Part shown: in pieces, positions 39,361-52,030 of the stretch | How the letters are laid out: the number at the start of each line of letters is the position of its first letter | Position numbering within the stretch: position 1 is the first letter of the stretch | Assembly (NCBI GenBank): GCA_027574665.1 | Contig: CM050648.1 | Span: 49,981,200-50,045,199, forward strand | DNA: 64,000 nt | Source of the DNA: Rhynochetos jubatus | Lineage: Eukaryota > Chordata > Aves > Eurypygiformes > Rhynochetidae | Reading direction: 5' to 3' | Program-made: the position numbers and the translations under genes | Notes under the pieces: model-generated | What the model was told of the DNA's origin: nothing | Databases searched by the model: none | What the model saw: the letters and a program-made list of their open reading frames with translations, nothing else

Positions 39361-41830
39361 GGGCCGGCAGTGGCCACAAAAAGGAAGTGATTTACTACCG
39401 TGTCAGTGATGGTACACTATTTATAACACTTACTGTATATTCCTCTAAACATTTATACAATAATATATCATTTCTGTGCAGGATATACATTTTAATACTA
39501 AATTTGGTTACAAAATATGTTGCCTCGGCAGTCGCAGGACTATTTTTCTTCACTCGGTTGCACGACATAAATTCCTGTTTATCTGCCGGCAGTGATCGTG
39601 TGTCAGAAATATATTTGGTTTTTAAAGGACAAAATGTGTTTCCGCTTAAAAGACCTGGCTGAAAATGTTCATGTAAAATAAGATTTAAAAATGTAGCAAC
39701 AAGATCACTTTTTTTTTCTCTGTATAGTTGTTTCCCTGTTTTGATGTTGTTCCGATTGTAGAGTCAAACGCAGCAATTTGAGAGGGCGGGACACAGATCT
39801 ACATGAGAAGTCTCCTGTGAATATTGCAGTCATTAATGTACCAGCTCAAAAACTCACCTGGCCGGTATTACTTAGTATATATGGCAATGAGTAACAGTGC
39901 TTCAGTTCGCCAGGAAGCATTTTAGCAGCTGCTAGTACTGTTGCTGGAAGGGAGGATTTTTATTTTTCAGTTTGTATCTTAAAAACCAGACACCTTTGTT
40001 TTCAGTGCAGTGACGCGGCACCGGGGCTAGGGTTTGGCTGTGTAATTTAAAGATATACCATTGGTGCAGATGGGGACGCGGGTAAATACAAATGTATTGT
40101 GCGTGTGTGTGTGAAAGGTGTCTGTAATTCGTGAAACCCTCCTCTTCAAGACTTAAAGGAGAGGATAAAAACCCCCATGCAGTTTCCAACTTATCCTGAA
40201 AAGCATTGTGTCAGTGGGCAGGCATCCAGCAATGGTGTTTGGTTGTTTTCTCGGAGTTCGATGGTTGCCATCTGGCATTGATAGTGAGATGGCATTGTCA
40301 TCAGTTTCTAGATCAGGAAAGGAATGAATCCTCATCTGTTTCCTGTGGATAAGCAAGCAGTTGATAATCTAGTAAAATCTTGTTACCTTAAAGAAAGCAG
40401 GCTTGGAGTTTGTTTACATAATATAGGCCAGCTCTAACTTTTATGTTGGTGTAGTACATTTCTTGAGAGAAAGGTGAAGATGTTAAGAAACTTACTGCTT
40501 TGCAAGAATACCTTAAGAAAGATATTTTTCCAAGAGGTTTATCCTGTCATTTCCTGCGCTATTGCTGTAGTCAATTTTACTTTTAAAAGGCAAAAACCCC
40601 AAGCATCGCCCCTGGAAAGGAATAGAAGGATTATTTGATGTAGAGTGATCTTTCAAGCATTCTTTTAATATTTTTAAAGAAGTTTTAGGTTAAGATAAGT
40701 ATGATCATTGTAGTGTTGTAACCTACATTCACAGCACAAGGTATAAAAACTGTGCAGCACATCTGTTGGAAAAAACAGTTACAACTTGCCATGAGTAGAG
40801 ATGAGGTAATATCATGGATAACTAGTTCAGTTTATTATCTGGCTAGCACTTCTGTTTTGTCTTTTCCTTGTTACTCATAAATCTTTCAGCTTTTACCATA
40901 ATCTTTTATCATTTTTCCTGTTTCCAGTTTTTTACAAGTCGCTTTGTCTGTGATCACCTCACAGTCCAGGTTCTGCCGGACTAAGGAAGTTCAGCTGGCT
41001 GAGGCCTTTGCTAAAAGGAAGAAATGGTGGCCAACCTCTTGAACTTTAAAAAGGGGAAAAAAAATGCTTTTCACATCTGACCCTTTTGAAACTTTCTCAT
41101 TTTCCTTCATCCTGGCTGTCCGTTGGTTAGTTTGTTTTGAACATTTAATGATCCAGCTGCCAGCTTTCAATAACTGAATGGTATCGTTACTGGAGAAATC
41201 TGGTTACACTTTGTTAGGGAAAACATCGCTGTTTATACCGTTGCCCTGTTCCTCCCCTGTAATTTTTCCTATTGTTTAGAATAACACCCAAGTCTCTCTC
41301 AGTAATAGCCTTTAAAAGATTTCTGTGTTCAGAATCAACTTCATGTGGGAAAAAAAAAACCTGTGGCAAAGCAGGGGGAATCTTTTTATTAAATATTAGG
41401 CATGTGGGTTGACTGTATTAATTTTAAATCATTCCTGTAATATTTCCTCCTTTCCTTTGACTCTTCTGATGCTCACATAATATGCAAATCATTTTACAAT
41501 AGATACAAAAGAAACATTAAACATATTAAAATCTGCATTTTAATAAAGTTGTCAATGTATAATACATATCCTGCAACTGAGAAAGAATGATAAAAAGCAA
41601 TAAAAAGGTAATATAGGCACAGAACTATTTAATAACTTTTAATGTCTTACAGTCTGATAAAAATAAATGTGGTCTTGAAGCTGTTGGATACAGGTGTAAG
41701 AAACAGCCTAGCCTGCGTTTAATGTGTTTTAGCTGTTTAGGAGTAGTAGGCCTGCGTTGTTCCTGTGCATTCGCTATCGCCTTTGAACTGTAGGGATTAA
41801 GCTTGTGGGCATGTTTCTTTCTCATTTCAG

Positions 41831-44800
41831 ATGGAGTGGATGTTGAGGATGACCCCTCTTGCTCATGGCCAGCCTCATCACCTTCTAGCAAGGACCAGAC
41901 TTCCCCGAGCCATGGAGAAGGTTGTGATTTTGGCGAAGAGGAAGGAGGCCCAGGGCTTCCCTATCCGTGCCAGTTTTGTGACAAATCGTTCAGCCGCCTC
42001 AGCTACCTAAAGCACCACGAGCAAAGTCACAGCGACAAGCTCCCTTTCAAATGCACGTATTGCAGTCGTCTCTTCAAACACAAGCGGAGCAGGGACCGCC
42101 ACATAAAGCTCCATACGGGAGACAAGAAGTATCACTGCAGTGAGTGTGATGCAGCGTTCTCAAGGAGCGATCATCTTAAAATTCACTTAAAGACTCATAC
42201 GTCCAACAAGCCATATAAGTGTGCCATTTGTAGACGTGGATTCCTGTCGTCTAGTTCGCTGCACGGTCACATGCAGGTTCACGAGAGGAACAAAGATGGC
42301 TCTCAGTCCGCTTCCCGGATGGAGGACTGGAAGATGAAAGACACTCAGAAGTGCAGTCAGTGCGAAGAAGGCTTTGATTTTCCTGAAGATCTTCAGAAGC
42401 ACATTGCAGAATGTCACCCCGAGTGTTCCCCTAATGAAGACCGATCTGCTCTTCAGTGTGTTTACTGCCACGAACTCTTTGTAGAGGAGACGTCTCTGGT
42501 GAATCACATGGAGCAGGCTCACAATGGTGAGAAGAAGAATGCGTGCAGCATTTGCTCTGAGAACTTCCATACTGTGGAGGAGCTGTACAGCCACATGGAC
42601 AGTCACCAGCAGCCAGAGTCGTGCAACCACAGCAACAGCCCCTCTTTGGTAACTGTGGGTTACACCTCGGTCTCCAGCACCACTCCAGATTCCAACCTCT
42701 CCGTGGATAGTTCGACAATGGTGGAAACGGCTCCCCCTATACCAAAAGGCCGTGGAAGGAAGCGGGCGGCTCAGCAGGTGCCAGATATCACTGGTCCTTC
42801 GAGTAAACAGCCAAAAGTTACCTATAGCTGCATTTACTGCAACAAACAGTTGTTTTCCAGCCTTGCGGTTTTGCAGATACACCTGAAAACTATGCATTTA
42901 GATAAGCCCGAACAAGCCCATATCTGTCAGTACTGTTTGGAGGTATTGCCCTCTCTCTACAATCTGAACGAACACCTTAAGCAAGTCCACGAAGCTCCGG
43001 ATCCAGCACTGATTGTTTCTACCATGCCTGCCATGGTGTACCAGTGCAACTTCTGCTCGGAAGTGTTCAACGACCTCAACACCCTTCAGGAGCACATCCG
43101 CTGCTCTCACGGGTTTGCCAACCCTGCTGCTAAGGACAGTAACGCGTTCTTTTGTCCCCATTGCTACATGGGATTTCTTACAGATTCTTCCCTGGAAGAT
43201 CATATTAGACAAGTCCACTGCGATCTTAGCAGTTCCCGTTTCGGTTCCCCTGTGCTTGGAACCCCAAAAGATCCAGTGGTGGAAGTGTATTCTTGTTCTT
43301 ACTGTACAAATTCTCCAATATTTAATAGTGTTCTTAAACTGAACAAGCATATCAAGGAGAACCATAAGAACATTCCTTTGGCACTGAATTACATCCACAA
43401 TGGAAAAAAATCCAGAGCCATGAGCCCTTTGTCTCCCGTAACCATTGAGCAGACCTCTTTAAAGATGATGCAGGCAGTGGGAGGTGCTCCTCCTCGTCCT
43501 GCGGGTGAATACATTTGTAACCAGTGTGGTGCTAAGTATACTTCCTTGGACGGTTTTCAGACGCATTTAAAAACACATCTGGACACTGTCCTGCCAAAAC
43601 TGACCTGCCCTCAGTGCAACAAGGAATTTCCGAATCAGGAGTCTCTGCTGAAGCACGTCACCATTCATTTCATGATCACCTCAACCTACTACATCTGTGA
43701 AAGCTGTGACAAGCAGTTCACCTCCGTGGATGACTTGCAGAAACACCTACTGGACATGCATACTTTCGTGTTCTTCCGCTGCACCTTGTGCCAAGAGGTT
43801 TTCGACTCCAAAGTCTCCATTCAGCTGCACTTGGCTGTGAAGCACAGCAACGAAAAGAAGGTATACAGATGTACGTCTTGCAACTGGGATTTCCGCAACG
43901 AGACTGACCTACAGCTTCATGTTAAACACAACCACCTGGAGAACCAAGGCAAAGTACACAAGTGCATCTTCTGTGGCGAGTCCTTCGGTACGGAGGTGGA
44001 GCTGCAGTGTCACATCACTACGCACAGCAAGAAGTACAACTGCAAGTTCTGCAGCAAAGCTTTCCATGCCATCATCTTGCTGGAAAAGCATTTAAGGGAG
44101 AAACATTGTGTTTTTGAAACAAAAACTCCAAACTGTGGAACGAATGGGGCATCGGAGCAGGTTCAGAAAGAGGAAGTGGAACTCCAGACCTTGTTGACAA
44201 ATAGCCAGGAGTCCCATAACAGCCACGATGGCAGCGAAGAAGATGTGGACACATCTGAGCCTATGTATGGCTGTGACATTTGTGGAGCCGCTTATACTAT
44301 GGAGACTCTCCTGCAAAATCACCAGCTTCGAGACCACAACATTCGACCTGGAGAAAGTGCCATAGTGAAGAAAAAGGCTGAACTCATTAAAGGGAATTAC
44401 AAGTGTAACGTGTGTTCTCGAACATTCTTCTCTGAAAATGGGCTTCGAGAACACATGCAGACACACTTGGGACCAGTGAAACATTACATGTGCCCAATCT
44501 GTGGCGAGCGGTTTCCGTCTCTTCTGACTCTCACTGAACATAAGGTCACACATAGTAAGAGCCTGGACACTGGAAACTGCAGGATTTGCAAGATGCCTCT
44601 CCAGAGCGAGGAGGAATTTTTGGAGCATTGCCAAATGCACCCTGACTTGAGGAACTCCTTGACGGGGTTCCGCTGTGTGGTGTGCATGCAGACAGTGACC
44701 TCTACGCTGGAACTGAAAATCCACGGCACGTTCCACATGCAGAAAACTGGAAACGGTTCTGCCGTGCAGTCCACGGGGCGTGCACAGCATCTCCAGAAAC

Positions 44801-45183
44801 TGTACAAGTGTGCTTCTTGCCTGAAGGAATTCCGCTCCAAACAGGATTTAGTGAAACTTGACATCAACGGTCTGCCATATGGTCTGTGTGCTAGCTGTGT
44901 TAATCTCAGTAAAAGTGGTAGTCCAAGTGTCAACATCCCTTCAAGCAGTAACAGACAAGGCATGGGCCAAAATGAGAACTTGAGTTCCATTGAGAACAAA
45001 AGCAAGGCAGGGGGACTGAAGACGCGATGTTCTAGTTGCAATGTTAAATTTGAATCAGAAAGTGAACTCCAAAACCATATTCAGTCAATCCACAGAGAGC
45101 TTGTTCCAGACAGCAACAGTACACAGCTGAAAACACCACAAGTATCTCCAATGCCCAGAATCAGCCCCTCCCAAACTGAAGAG
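41831..45183 (+). CDS. ZNF521: ZNF521 giant zinc-finger exon (partial CDS)
   Basis: This exon encodes about 1,117 residues of ZNF521 (EHZF), a nuclear multi-zinc-finger transcription co-factor of about 1,311 residues. The protein antagonises EBF1 and modulates RUNX2 and BMP/SMAD signalling in haematopoietic, neural and mesenchymal cells. The translation begins within a split Asp codon (D-GVDVEDD) and ends ...SPSQTEE. It carries 26 finger units, from YPCQFC (near 41962) to TRCSSC...H (45022-45093). Most are C2H2 with the CxxC-x12-H spacing. Exceptions are a unit at 43288-43365 with two extra residues, one at 42823 with one extra, and a C2C2 unit at 44803-44898. The acceptor CAG ends at 41830 and the donor GAG|GTAACC begins at 45184. 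No stop or frameshift interrupts it. The paralogue ZNF423 was considered, but the sequence follows ZNF521 as I recall it almost residue for residue. Confidence 0.98.
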
Positions 45184-48100
45184 GTAACCCTTTTTTCTTT
45201 GCTCTTGCCACCTTTCATCCTTTTGGAAAAAATCCCCCTTTTTTCAAGCTGTCTTGTCACCTGTCATGAAATGCTCAGGCTGAACCATGTTACGTTTCCA
45301 TCCGTAGCCATTAGCTAGTAATTACTTGTTTCTTGATACGCCTTACATCTTGGATTGAATTGTGCGGAATAGGACTAATTCCAGTCTCCCTAGGATATTG
45401 TCTTCTGTATCACTGAGGAGACCTATCTTCATGCCAGCACAACTAAGATCTGGAATCTTATCCTAGCTCCCTTACGCATCGGAATCTCCCTCTAGGAGTT
45501 GTGCTTACGGCAGAGAGCAGTAATGAGAGAGGAGTAGAATACAGTGAGCCAAAATGCTGGCATAAGGGGTGGATTTTTAAAAAATATTTGTGAGCAACAA
45601 ATCGAGGGGATTTTTTTTGTAAATTATGTTGTAGATATTAATTTCCCCCTCTTACCGCATATTTTGATTAAGTAGAAGTGCCACACTAGCCTAGGGTAAA
45701 TTGGGAATCAGTCCTTTGGATGCAATTCCTTGTTGTGTTTTTTCTTTCCTTTCCTGATGAACACCATACTGATGTCACTGAAACACTTAGTGCCTGATGA
45801 TTGAAACCCCATTCATGCGGTGTGACTTAGAAAGTAAACATGCATTTCATCAAAAAACCAAAGGGTGCAACTCTTGAAAGACCTCGTCTGCTCCCTCAGT
45901 CACCAGCGCCCAAGTAATGTGTACGGGAAGGTAGGGGGTCATGTAGCGAAAGAAGGGAATCCGGTTTATCTTTGGAAATACTATCAATAGAATGACCCAG
46001 AGTTAATATGTTAGGCATGGAATCTTGCATAATGACTGCTTACAGTTCAGGAAGCCTAAAAAACCAGGGCAAACAAACGATATAAATAATAGCTTTTGTT
46101 TCAAGAAAGCTTTTAACCTGTAACTGTACAAGCGAGGTGCAACCCGTTGGTGTGCGTGTGTATGGATACCCTGTGGCTCGGGAGCTGCTGCTCTCCTGTC
46201 ACCTCCCTCCCTCCCTGTTTGTGAGCCCATCTGTTGGGTAACAAATCTCAGCCTGTCGTCCAACAGTGTTGTGCAGCCTGTAGGGCGGGAGGGAGCCAGA
46301 GCAGGAGGAGGGGAGATACATAAGGATGCACAAACCTTGGGGTAAGTATTTGTGGAGCTACCGAGAGCATGGCTGGAGATAGGCTGGGAGAAGGCCACTG
46401 GGGCAGCACAGGATCCAGTGTGCTACTGGGAGGGAAGTGGAGCTGGTGACGAAGGTGAAGTGCCTGGCGGAATGCATCTGCCAGGGACGGGCCCTATGCT
46501 TTCATGACTTCTGCATCTCCAGTTTGCAAAGTGGGCCATGGTGGGGGGACACTCAGGGAATGGGATGTGGTGTGGAGCTTATGGAAGGAGCAGGTTGTTA
46601 GACTGTGAACCGCCGGTCTAAGGAAAACCTTTTCAAAGAAGAGGGAAAAGGAATGGCTCCCATTAGGTGCGGTGCAGGCCGTTGATGGTCCTGTAGTACT
46701 GCGGCTGAGTGTGAACCACAGGATTGCCAGCTCCATGTTTTTGATAGATTCAGAGTCATCCTGGTTTCTGTTTCTGTCATCTTTTTCCAAGTGACTACTT
46801 GAAATCTGTCTTGCCAGTCATGTTGGAAGCTGATTCCAGCTACCTCAAACACAGTCAGAATCATGCATGTTAACACAGTTACCATGATAAGATGTTACCA
46901 GCTTGTTTTTCTCTTGCTTGTAAACTAGACAAAGAGATTTGGGGGTCCTTTGTGGTGATATAAGGTCAGTGTCATCAGTGAATCTTCTTGTCATTGGATC
47001 AGGTATAATCGGGGTTCTTACGTCTTCTTCTGATTGGCATCATGTTCCTTTTCTTACTGCTTTCGATTTTTCTCTTAGAAATGTATTGAAGATGAAAAAG
47101 CCTTTTAAACTACAGCAGGATTTGTGAATAGCATTTGCCTGCTTTGAAATCACCATTTTTGCCCCCCTGCCCCCATTCAGAGCCTGTAAACTGATTTGTC
47201 AGTGTCTGTGCTGCTAGTCTCCCCGTAAGTAGCCTAGACTTTCAGATTCTTTTCTCACGGGAAGCACAAAGCTATCAGATTCCTCATAGAGCACTAGTAC
47301 TTCTGGAAACCATAAATGCATGTTTGTAAAATCCTGAAAGATAATTTATATTTTTAACAGATATTACTGGTTTCAAATTGTAGTGACGCAAGCATTACAG
47401 CAATGAGAATCAAAATTGAAAGTGGTAATAAACAAATGTTTAACATTATAGATTGGATGCCCAGGCTGAGGGAAATGAAATCACGAGCATATAACTCAAG
47501 CAATAAAACCGAATTGGAATTCTAAAATTTGTTATTAGTGGCTTTGCTACTCCACTGGAAGGATGTTTCTTGAATTGAATGGGATGCTGAAGATGGCTAC
47601 GTAAACATGCTATTTTGGGGAAATTTAAAAAAAGAAATCGTAATATTAAGGAGCGAAGGTTTCATCTGCATTATTGAGAGTCATGTGGTTTGAGATTTTA
47701 ACCTTTATATAAAGAACATTTCATTCGCAAGGCAAGAAGAATATGGACACTAGTTGTCAGACCATTAATAGCGCTGAACACCCCTTTTTACTAAGTAATA
47801 GATGACTGGTAAGAGTACTAGAAAATATCTTTTTAAGATAAAAGATAACACTAAAACCAATCACTTCTGGCTTGTTTGCCAAGTATTCTCATGGCTGAAC
47901 TAGAAACCTTCCCTTCCTAGCCTCTACTCAATAACGTGATAGGGTGCAATTACCTTAACGTGGTATAATGTCGTCAGCTGAGCTATCCCCTGCTGAGCTC
48001 ACCCTGCTGGCTAAGTGAGACATGTTGACCTGAGTCATCTTCACTGAAAGTGACCTTTCAGTGGAAATGGCAAATGATGGGCAGTGCTCATCTTCAGTGA

Positions 48101-48504
48101 CAAGTCAAGGAACAGCTCAGAACTCAGTAAGCCCATCGTACTGCTCAATCTAGTACCCATAAGCTATCAAACAGGCAGGCTGTGGATAGCTAGCTATTGA
48201 GAGAGCTCTGAAGTCTGTAACTTATTCTTTGAGCTTGATGAGATGCTGAATTTGGGTTGTAGATTTCTTGTGAAGATCTTGCATTATTGCAAGCACAGTG
48301 TTAGGCTAGGTTAATAATCTTGGTGATAGCTAATATTTAAAAGTGGAGTAAAAGGTCTGATATGATAGTGAATTGGGAACTAGACCTCAGTCCTTTTCCT
48401 GTCAGTCATTTGCTTTGTTGAGTTTGACAATTCTACCTGAACATCTGCTTCATGTTCCTTATTGAGAAAATAAGATTGGTAGGTCCTGAAAAGTGTGTGT
48501 CCGT

Positions 48505-48560
48505 GCTTAATTGCGGTATATTTTTGTAAAGCACTTGGAAGATGAAGAGCAGCGTTCAGG
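48505..48560 (+). repeat. possible SINE/LINE tail fragment
   Basis: 'Tttttgtaaagcacttggaa' followed by 'gatgaagagc' resembles the 'tgtaaagcgctttgagatcctygatgaaaggcgc' tail shared by ancient amniote SINEs and LINEs. The match is short and unsupported by flanking core sequence. Confidence 0.3.
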
Positions 48561-51500
48561 AAAACCGGTGCAGCCTTGCTTCTCTTGCTCTTCCTTGATG
48601 TGCTGTCATGCACCTAATGAGAGAGGTCCTGACTCAGCTGAAGGTGTGCCCTCACTTCCTGAGCTTCACAACTTCTGTACCTGCAGAATCATACCAGCAT
48701 AACTGTACAATAATAATTATACTGTTAATTGCTTTGCTGGCAGGGGAGGAGGGAATGGGCTCCAGCTTACACCAACAGTTTACTGGTAAAACCTATCTTA
48801 CGGTAGCGTATCCGTATGTGCAGCTGCGCTCAGTTTGGGGTCCTCTTGGTAACTTCCAGAGTAGATGCTCAGCTCTGGAAGTAGCTGAAGTTATACATCA
48901 CGTTGTCCATGAATGTGAAGCTTGTGTGAATGCTGTATTACCTGTGGTGATGCAGACAGTCCTTCATTAATAATACAAGAACACTGGGTTTTCTGGTCCT
49001 GAGAAGAGAAGGAGCAGTGCAAGCACACTGCCAAATTACTGCAGGAATAAAGGTGCTTCTTTAGGTGTTGCAAGCGACTTGCAGAAACTCAGCTATAGCA
49101 GAGAATATCAGAAGTGCTGGACAAAGGAGAGGACTAGCAGTGTCACACCAGCTGAAGAACTGAGTAAGTGTGAATCTGGGGCTGCTCTTCCATCCTGTTG
49201 TGGTCGTGCAGAGCTGTATGCCAGGATGGGCATGTCACAGCAGGGGACACTGGGCACATCACAGCACCAGTCTGGAAGGAGGCATGAAAGTGCAGACTGA
49301 CAATGAGCTTGTGGAGATGGGGTCACACAATTCCGATGCTTCGGAGAGCTGGTGGCTCCTTGACACTCAACTTATCGACCTCAGATGAATCCAGAAATGG
49401 TATCACCCTGGAGAAAGAATGGAGCTCAGGTGGGTGTATTGTTTTATCGTTACATTTTTTTGTCTTTATTCATGGGCCATGAATCTACCTTTCTTCTCTT
49501 ACTATTCCTCCCCCCTCCTCAAAACACTGCCAGACTCACAGAGACAGAAAACAGGAACTGCCTTTTGAAGTAGCTGGTTTGTTTCAACAGCAGGCACTGG
49601 CAGTCAGAGACGGAAAGAAGAGAGAAAAGACTGTGAGCAACCCAGAAATGTTCCCAGATGCATGCTTTTGGCAGGGCAGGCAATAGCATTTTAGCAACAT
49701 AAATCACTATGCTCTTAACTGAAACAAATGCAGTGAAATCAATAGTCGTGCATTTCATTGAAATACATAAAGAAATTAAAATACTCCTCATCAGCAGTCC
49801 AAGCTGGTCATTCTGACTACAGGATTTTTATGAATAAGCACATAAACTTGTAAACATAAGAAAGTGCCTTGTGTTTCCCGTCAGTGAATCCAGTCCCAGA
49901 ACAAGTGAATTTCATGCTGGATTTTGGATTTGAGGACAGGAAGAGGTAAAGAAGGTTTGTTGCTGGCACAAAGATTTGGCTTTGAAATAGTTTGTGGAAC
50001 TAATCTGTGGCAAACATACTTTCTGCTTCTGGAGTTTCAGAATTAGCTCACTAAAAATACCATTTTGTCTTCTTAACATCATTTTGACATTGTTTTCAGG
50101 AAGGTAGGTGTCAGGTTTTAAGATGTGACCATATATATAATTTTAGGAAGGGCTACCCTGTTCTTCTTGCCACAGTAGGGCACCTTCACATTACGCTATG
50201 CTCTAGTTCCTGGTAGCACCACTGCCATGGACTGGCTGACAAGATACAGACTTAGCATTTCTCTCTGAGTTCACACTTTCAGTAGTGAGCTATCAGACAG
50301 AGTTCCTTTCTGAATTTATCAAGGATGGTGTTAGTTATAATCCTGTTGCTGTAAATCCTGACAAAGTTAGGCAGCAAACTTCCCACTCTCACACACACCG
50401 TGTGTTCAGTCTGGGAAATGAAGCCCGTGTGTTGGCTGGGAGCTGCTGAACAGAAGCAGGAGGGGTAATCGTAGTGAGTTGTCTTAGTTTTCTGTCCACT
50501 GATCATTAAAATCTAACGCTGTTTGTCTGTCTTATTTGTCAGAGACTTCAGATGGGGAATTTGGAGAGGCACCTTCTTCACACCTGTGGAAAACTGTGCA
50601 TGAGAGAAAGAAAGGATAACATGTTCACCAAAGTTTTCAAGAGCACCAAACCAAGATTTCCATGATACAATGCAGTGGGGGGGAGGGAATGCCTGCTTGA
50701 AGAAAGGCAGAAGAACACAGAAATGTGGATGAAGACCTTAATCATCTTTAGAGAAGGCAAACATAGATTCAACGAAGTTTTATGAGACAAAACATCCTAA
50801 GATGTATACTCCAGCACGTCAGCTGTGCAGTCCTCTGTCTTCATGGGGCTTTCCCTGTACATGCGTCTGCTGACCAAGTGACCAGGGTAACATGCCACAA
50901 TTTCCCTTCTGCGCAGCCCCATGGAAAATCAGGATAGTGATGAGTATGTGTATTCTGATCTCAGAACTGGGTAGATACAACAAGAAATTTCCCATTTTTC
51001 TGGCCTGCTTATCTTTAGGAACAAGACACAGGGAATCATGGTATGTTCTTCTGCTGGTTTGCATACATCTAGAGAGTTCTCTCTCTTCCCCCTCTTACTT
51101 TTGGACTGCTCTTGGCCAGTTTCAAGAAAAACTTCATAGATGAATCAGAGTCTCAAGGACTATAAAGTTTTTACAGTGTTTGGGAAGAGAGCTCGCCCAG
51201 CAGGTGATAGAATCTGGGCAGGAAAGAGGCTTTTTAGAGATCCAAGCCAGGAAGATGGATTTAAATGACATTCATACTTGGGTTTTATGCAATAGGCAAG
51301 TGGTCACAAGAAACGAAGCTTTAAGATCTGTTCTTTCTGATGCTCCCAGACCAACTTCTTAAGTGACTGTAAATGTTTTGAAAAGTGTTTCTTATCACTG
51401 CCCAATAAAGTTGTTATATCTAATGTGTGTATTATCTTTCTCATGCAACAAACATAACACCCGAATTTGTTACTCTGTCGCCAGGGAAATAAAATGGGCT

Positions 51501-51799
51501 AGCCATTAATTTAAAATGGATGTATAGCCCCAGTACTGCTTGTTTCACAAAGTTTTACAAAGTGAACATAAATGAACCACCTGATATGTAGCATCTGGTT
51601 AGAGAGTCATCTTCTTTGACCTCCCTTAGTGCTTTGATGGCTGATTGTTCGAAACCTTTTAATATTTTTTCCTCCTGCCAAACCCATCTTTCATTTATTC
51701 TATTTACTGCCTTGTATATACAAATTATTGTGTAAAATACAACCTGTGGATATGACAGTGGAAGTTTCTCTCCTGCTAAGGTCTGTCCTTGCCGTGGGA

Positions 51800-52030
51800 C
51801 ATTTCAGGGCAAGAAGCAGTGGGCACAAACCAAAACACAGGAGGTTTCCACTGAATGTCAGGGAACACTTCTAATGCGAAGGCGACCGAGCACTGGCACA
51901 GGTTGCTCAGAGAGGTTTTGTGTCCTTTGAGATATTCACAAGCCACCTAGACATGGTGCTAGACATGGTCTAAGTGGCTCTGCTTGGACCAGATGACCCC
52001 CAGAGATCAACCTTAACCATTCTGTGATTT
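51800..52030 (+). mobile_element. CR1 LINE 3' end, diverged
   Basis: In order: 'aagcagtgggcacaaaccaa', 'aacacaggaggtttccactg', 'cgaccgagcactggcacagg', 'ttgctcagagaggttttgtg', 'gatattcacaagccacctag', 'ggaccagatgacccccagag' and 'aaccattctgtgattt'. These follow the CR1 3' untranslated consensus to its terminal octamer. A short internal duplication of 'agacatggt' is visible near 51950-51970. It is more diverged than the copy at 54.9 kb and 5'-truncated. Confidence 0.9.

Larger units (their letters stand above)
1..41830 (+). other. ZNF521: ZNF521 intron upstream of the giant exon (3' part)
   Basis: This 41.8 kb holds no coding exon that I can recognise. It ends in a good acceptor: a pyrimidine-rich tract with CAG at 41828-41830. 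It is probably intron 3 in human numbering, recalled from memory. I looked for the preceding exon, which encodes the first finger (CxxC near 'LQVFESLSDITEHK') and ends in a phase-1 donor, and did not find it, so it probably lies upstream; a short exon could have been missed. Contents: CpG-rich patches near 1-1.6 kb and 38.4-39.4 kb, simple repeats, MIR and CR1/LINE remnants listed separately, and long AT-rich unique stretches (about 1.6-8.8, 16.5-21.6, 22.8-26.5, 27.3-33.7, 39.4-41.8 kb). In these I see only homopolymers and possible conserved non-coding blocks, discussed as findings. Confidence 0.8.

Noticed and set aside
41803-41830. Upstream in-frame extension (starting at TTG 41803) of the giant exon
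   Set aside because: These bases form the polypyrimidine tract and CAG acceptor. The frame is open by chance and is intronic.
42187-42897. Antisense open frame of 236 codons, with others at 42898-43398, 44092-44790 and 44484-45041
   Set aside because: They lie wholly opposite the strongly conserved ZNF521 exon. Their openness is a by-product of its codon composition; no recognisable domain, splice structure or promoter supports them.
51395-51440. AATAAA followed by a GT-rich stretch, like a polyadenylation site inside the second intron
   Set aside because: AATAAA is frequent in AT-rich introns (also near 18015 and 49046), and no upstream exon is evident, so there is no support for a transcript end here.
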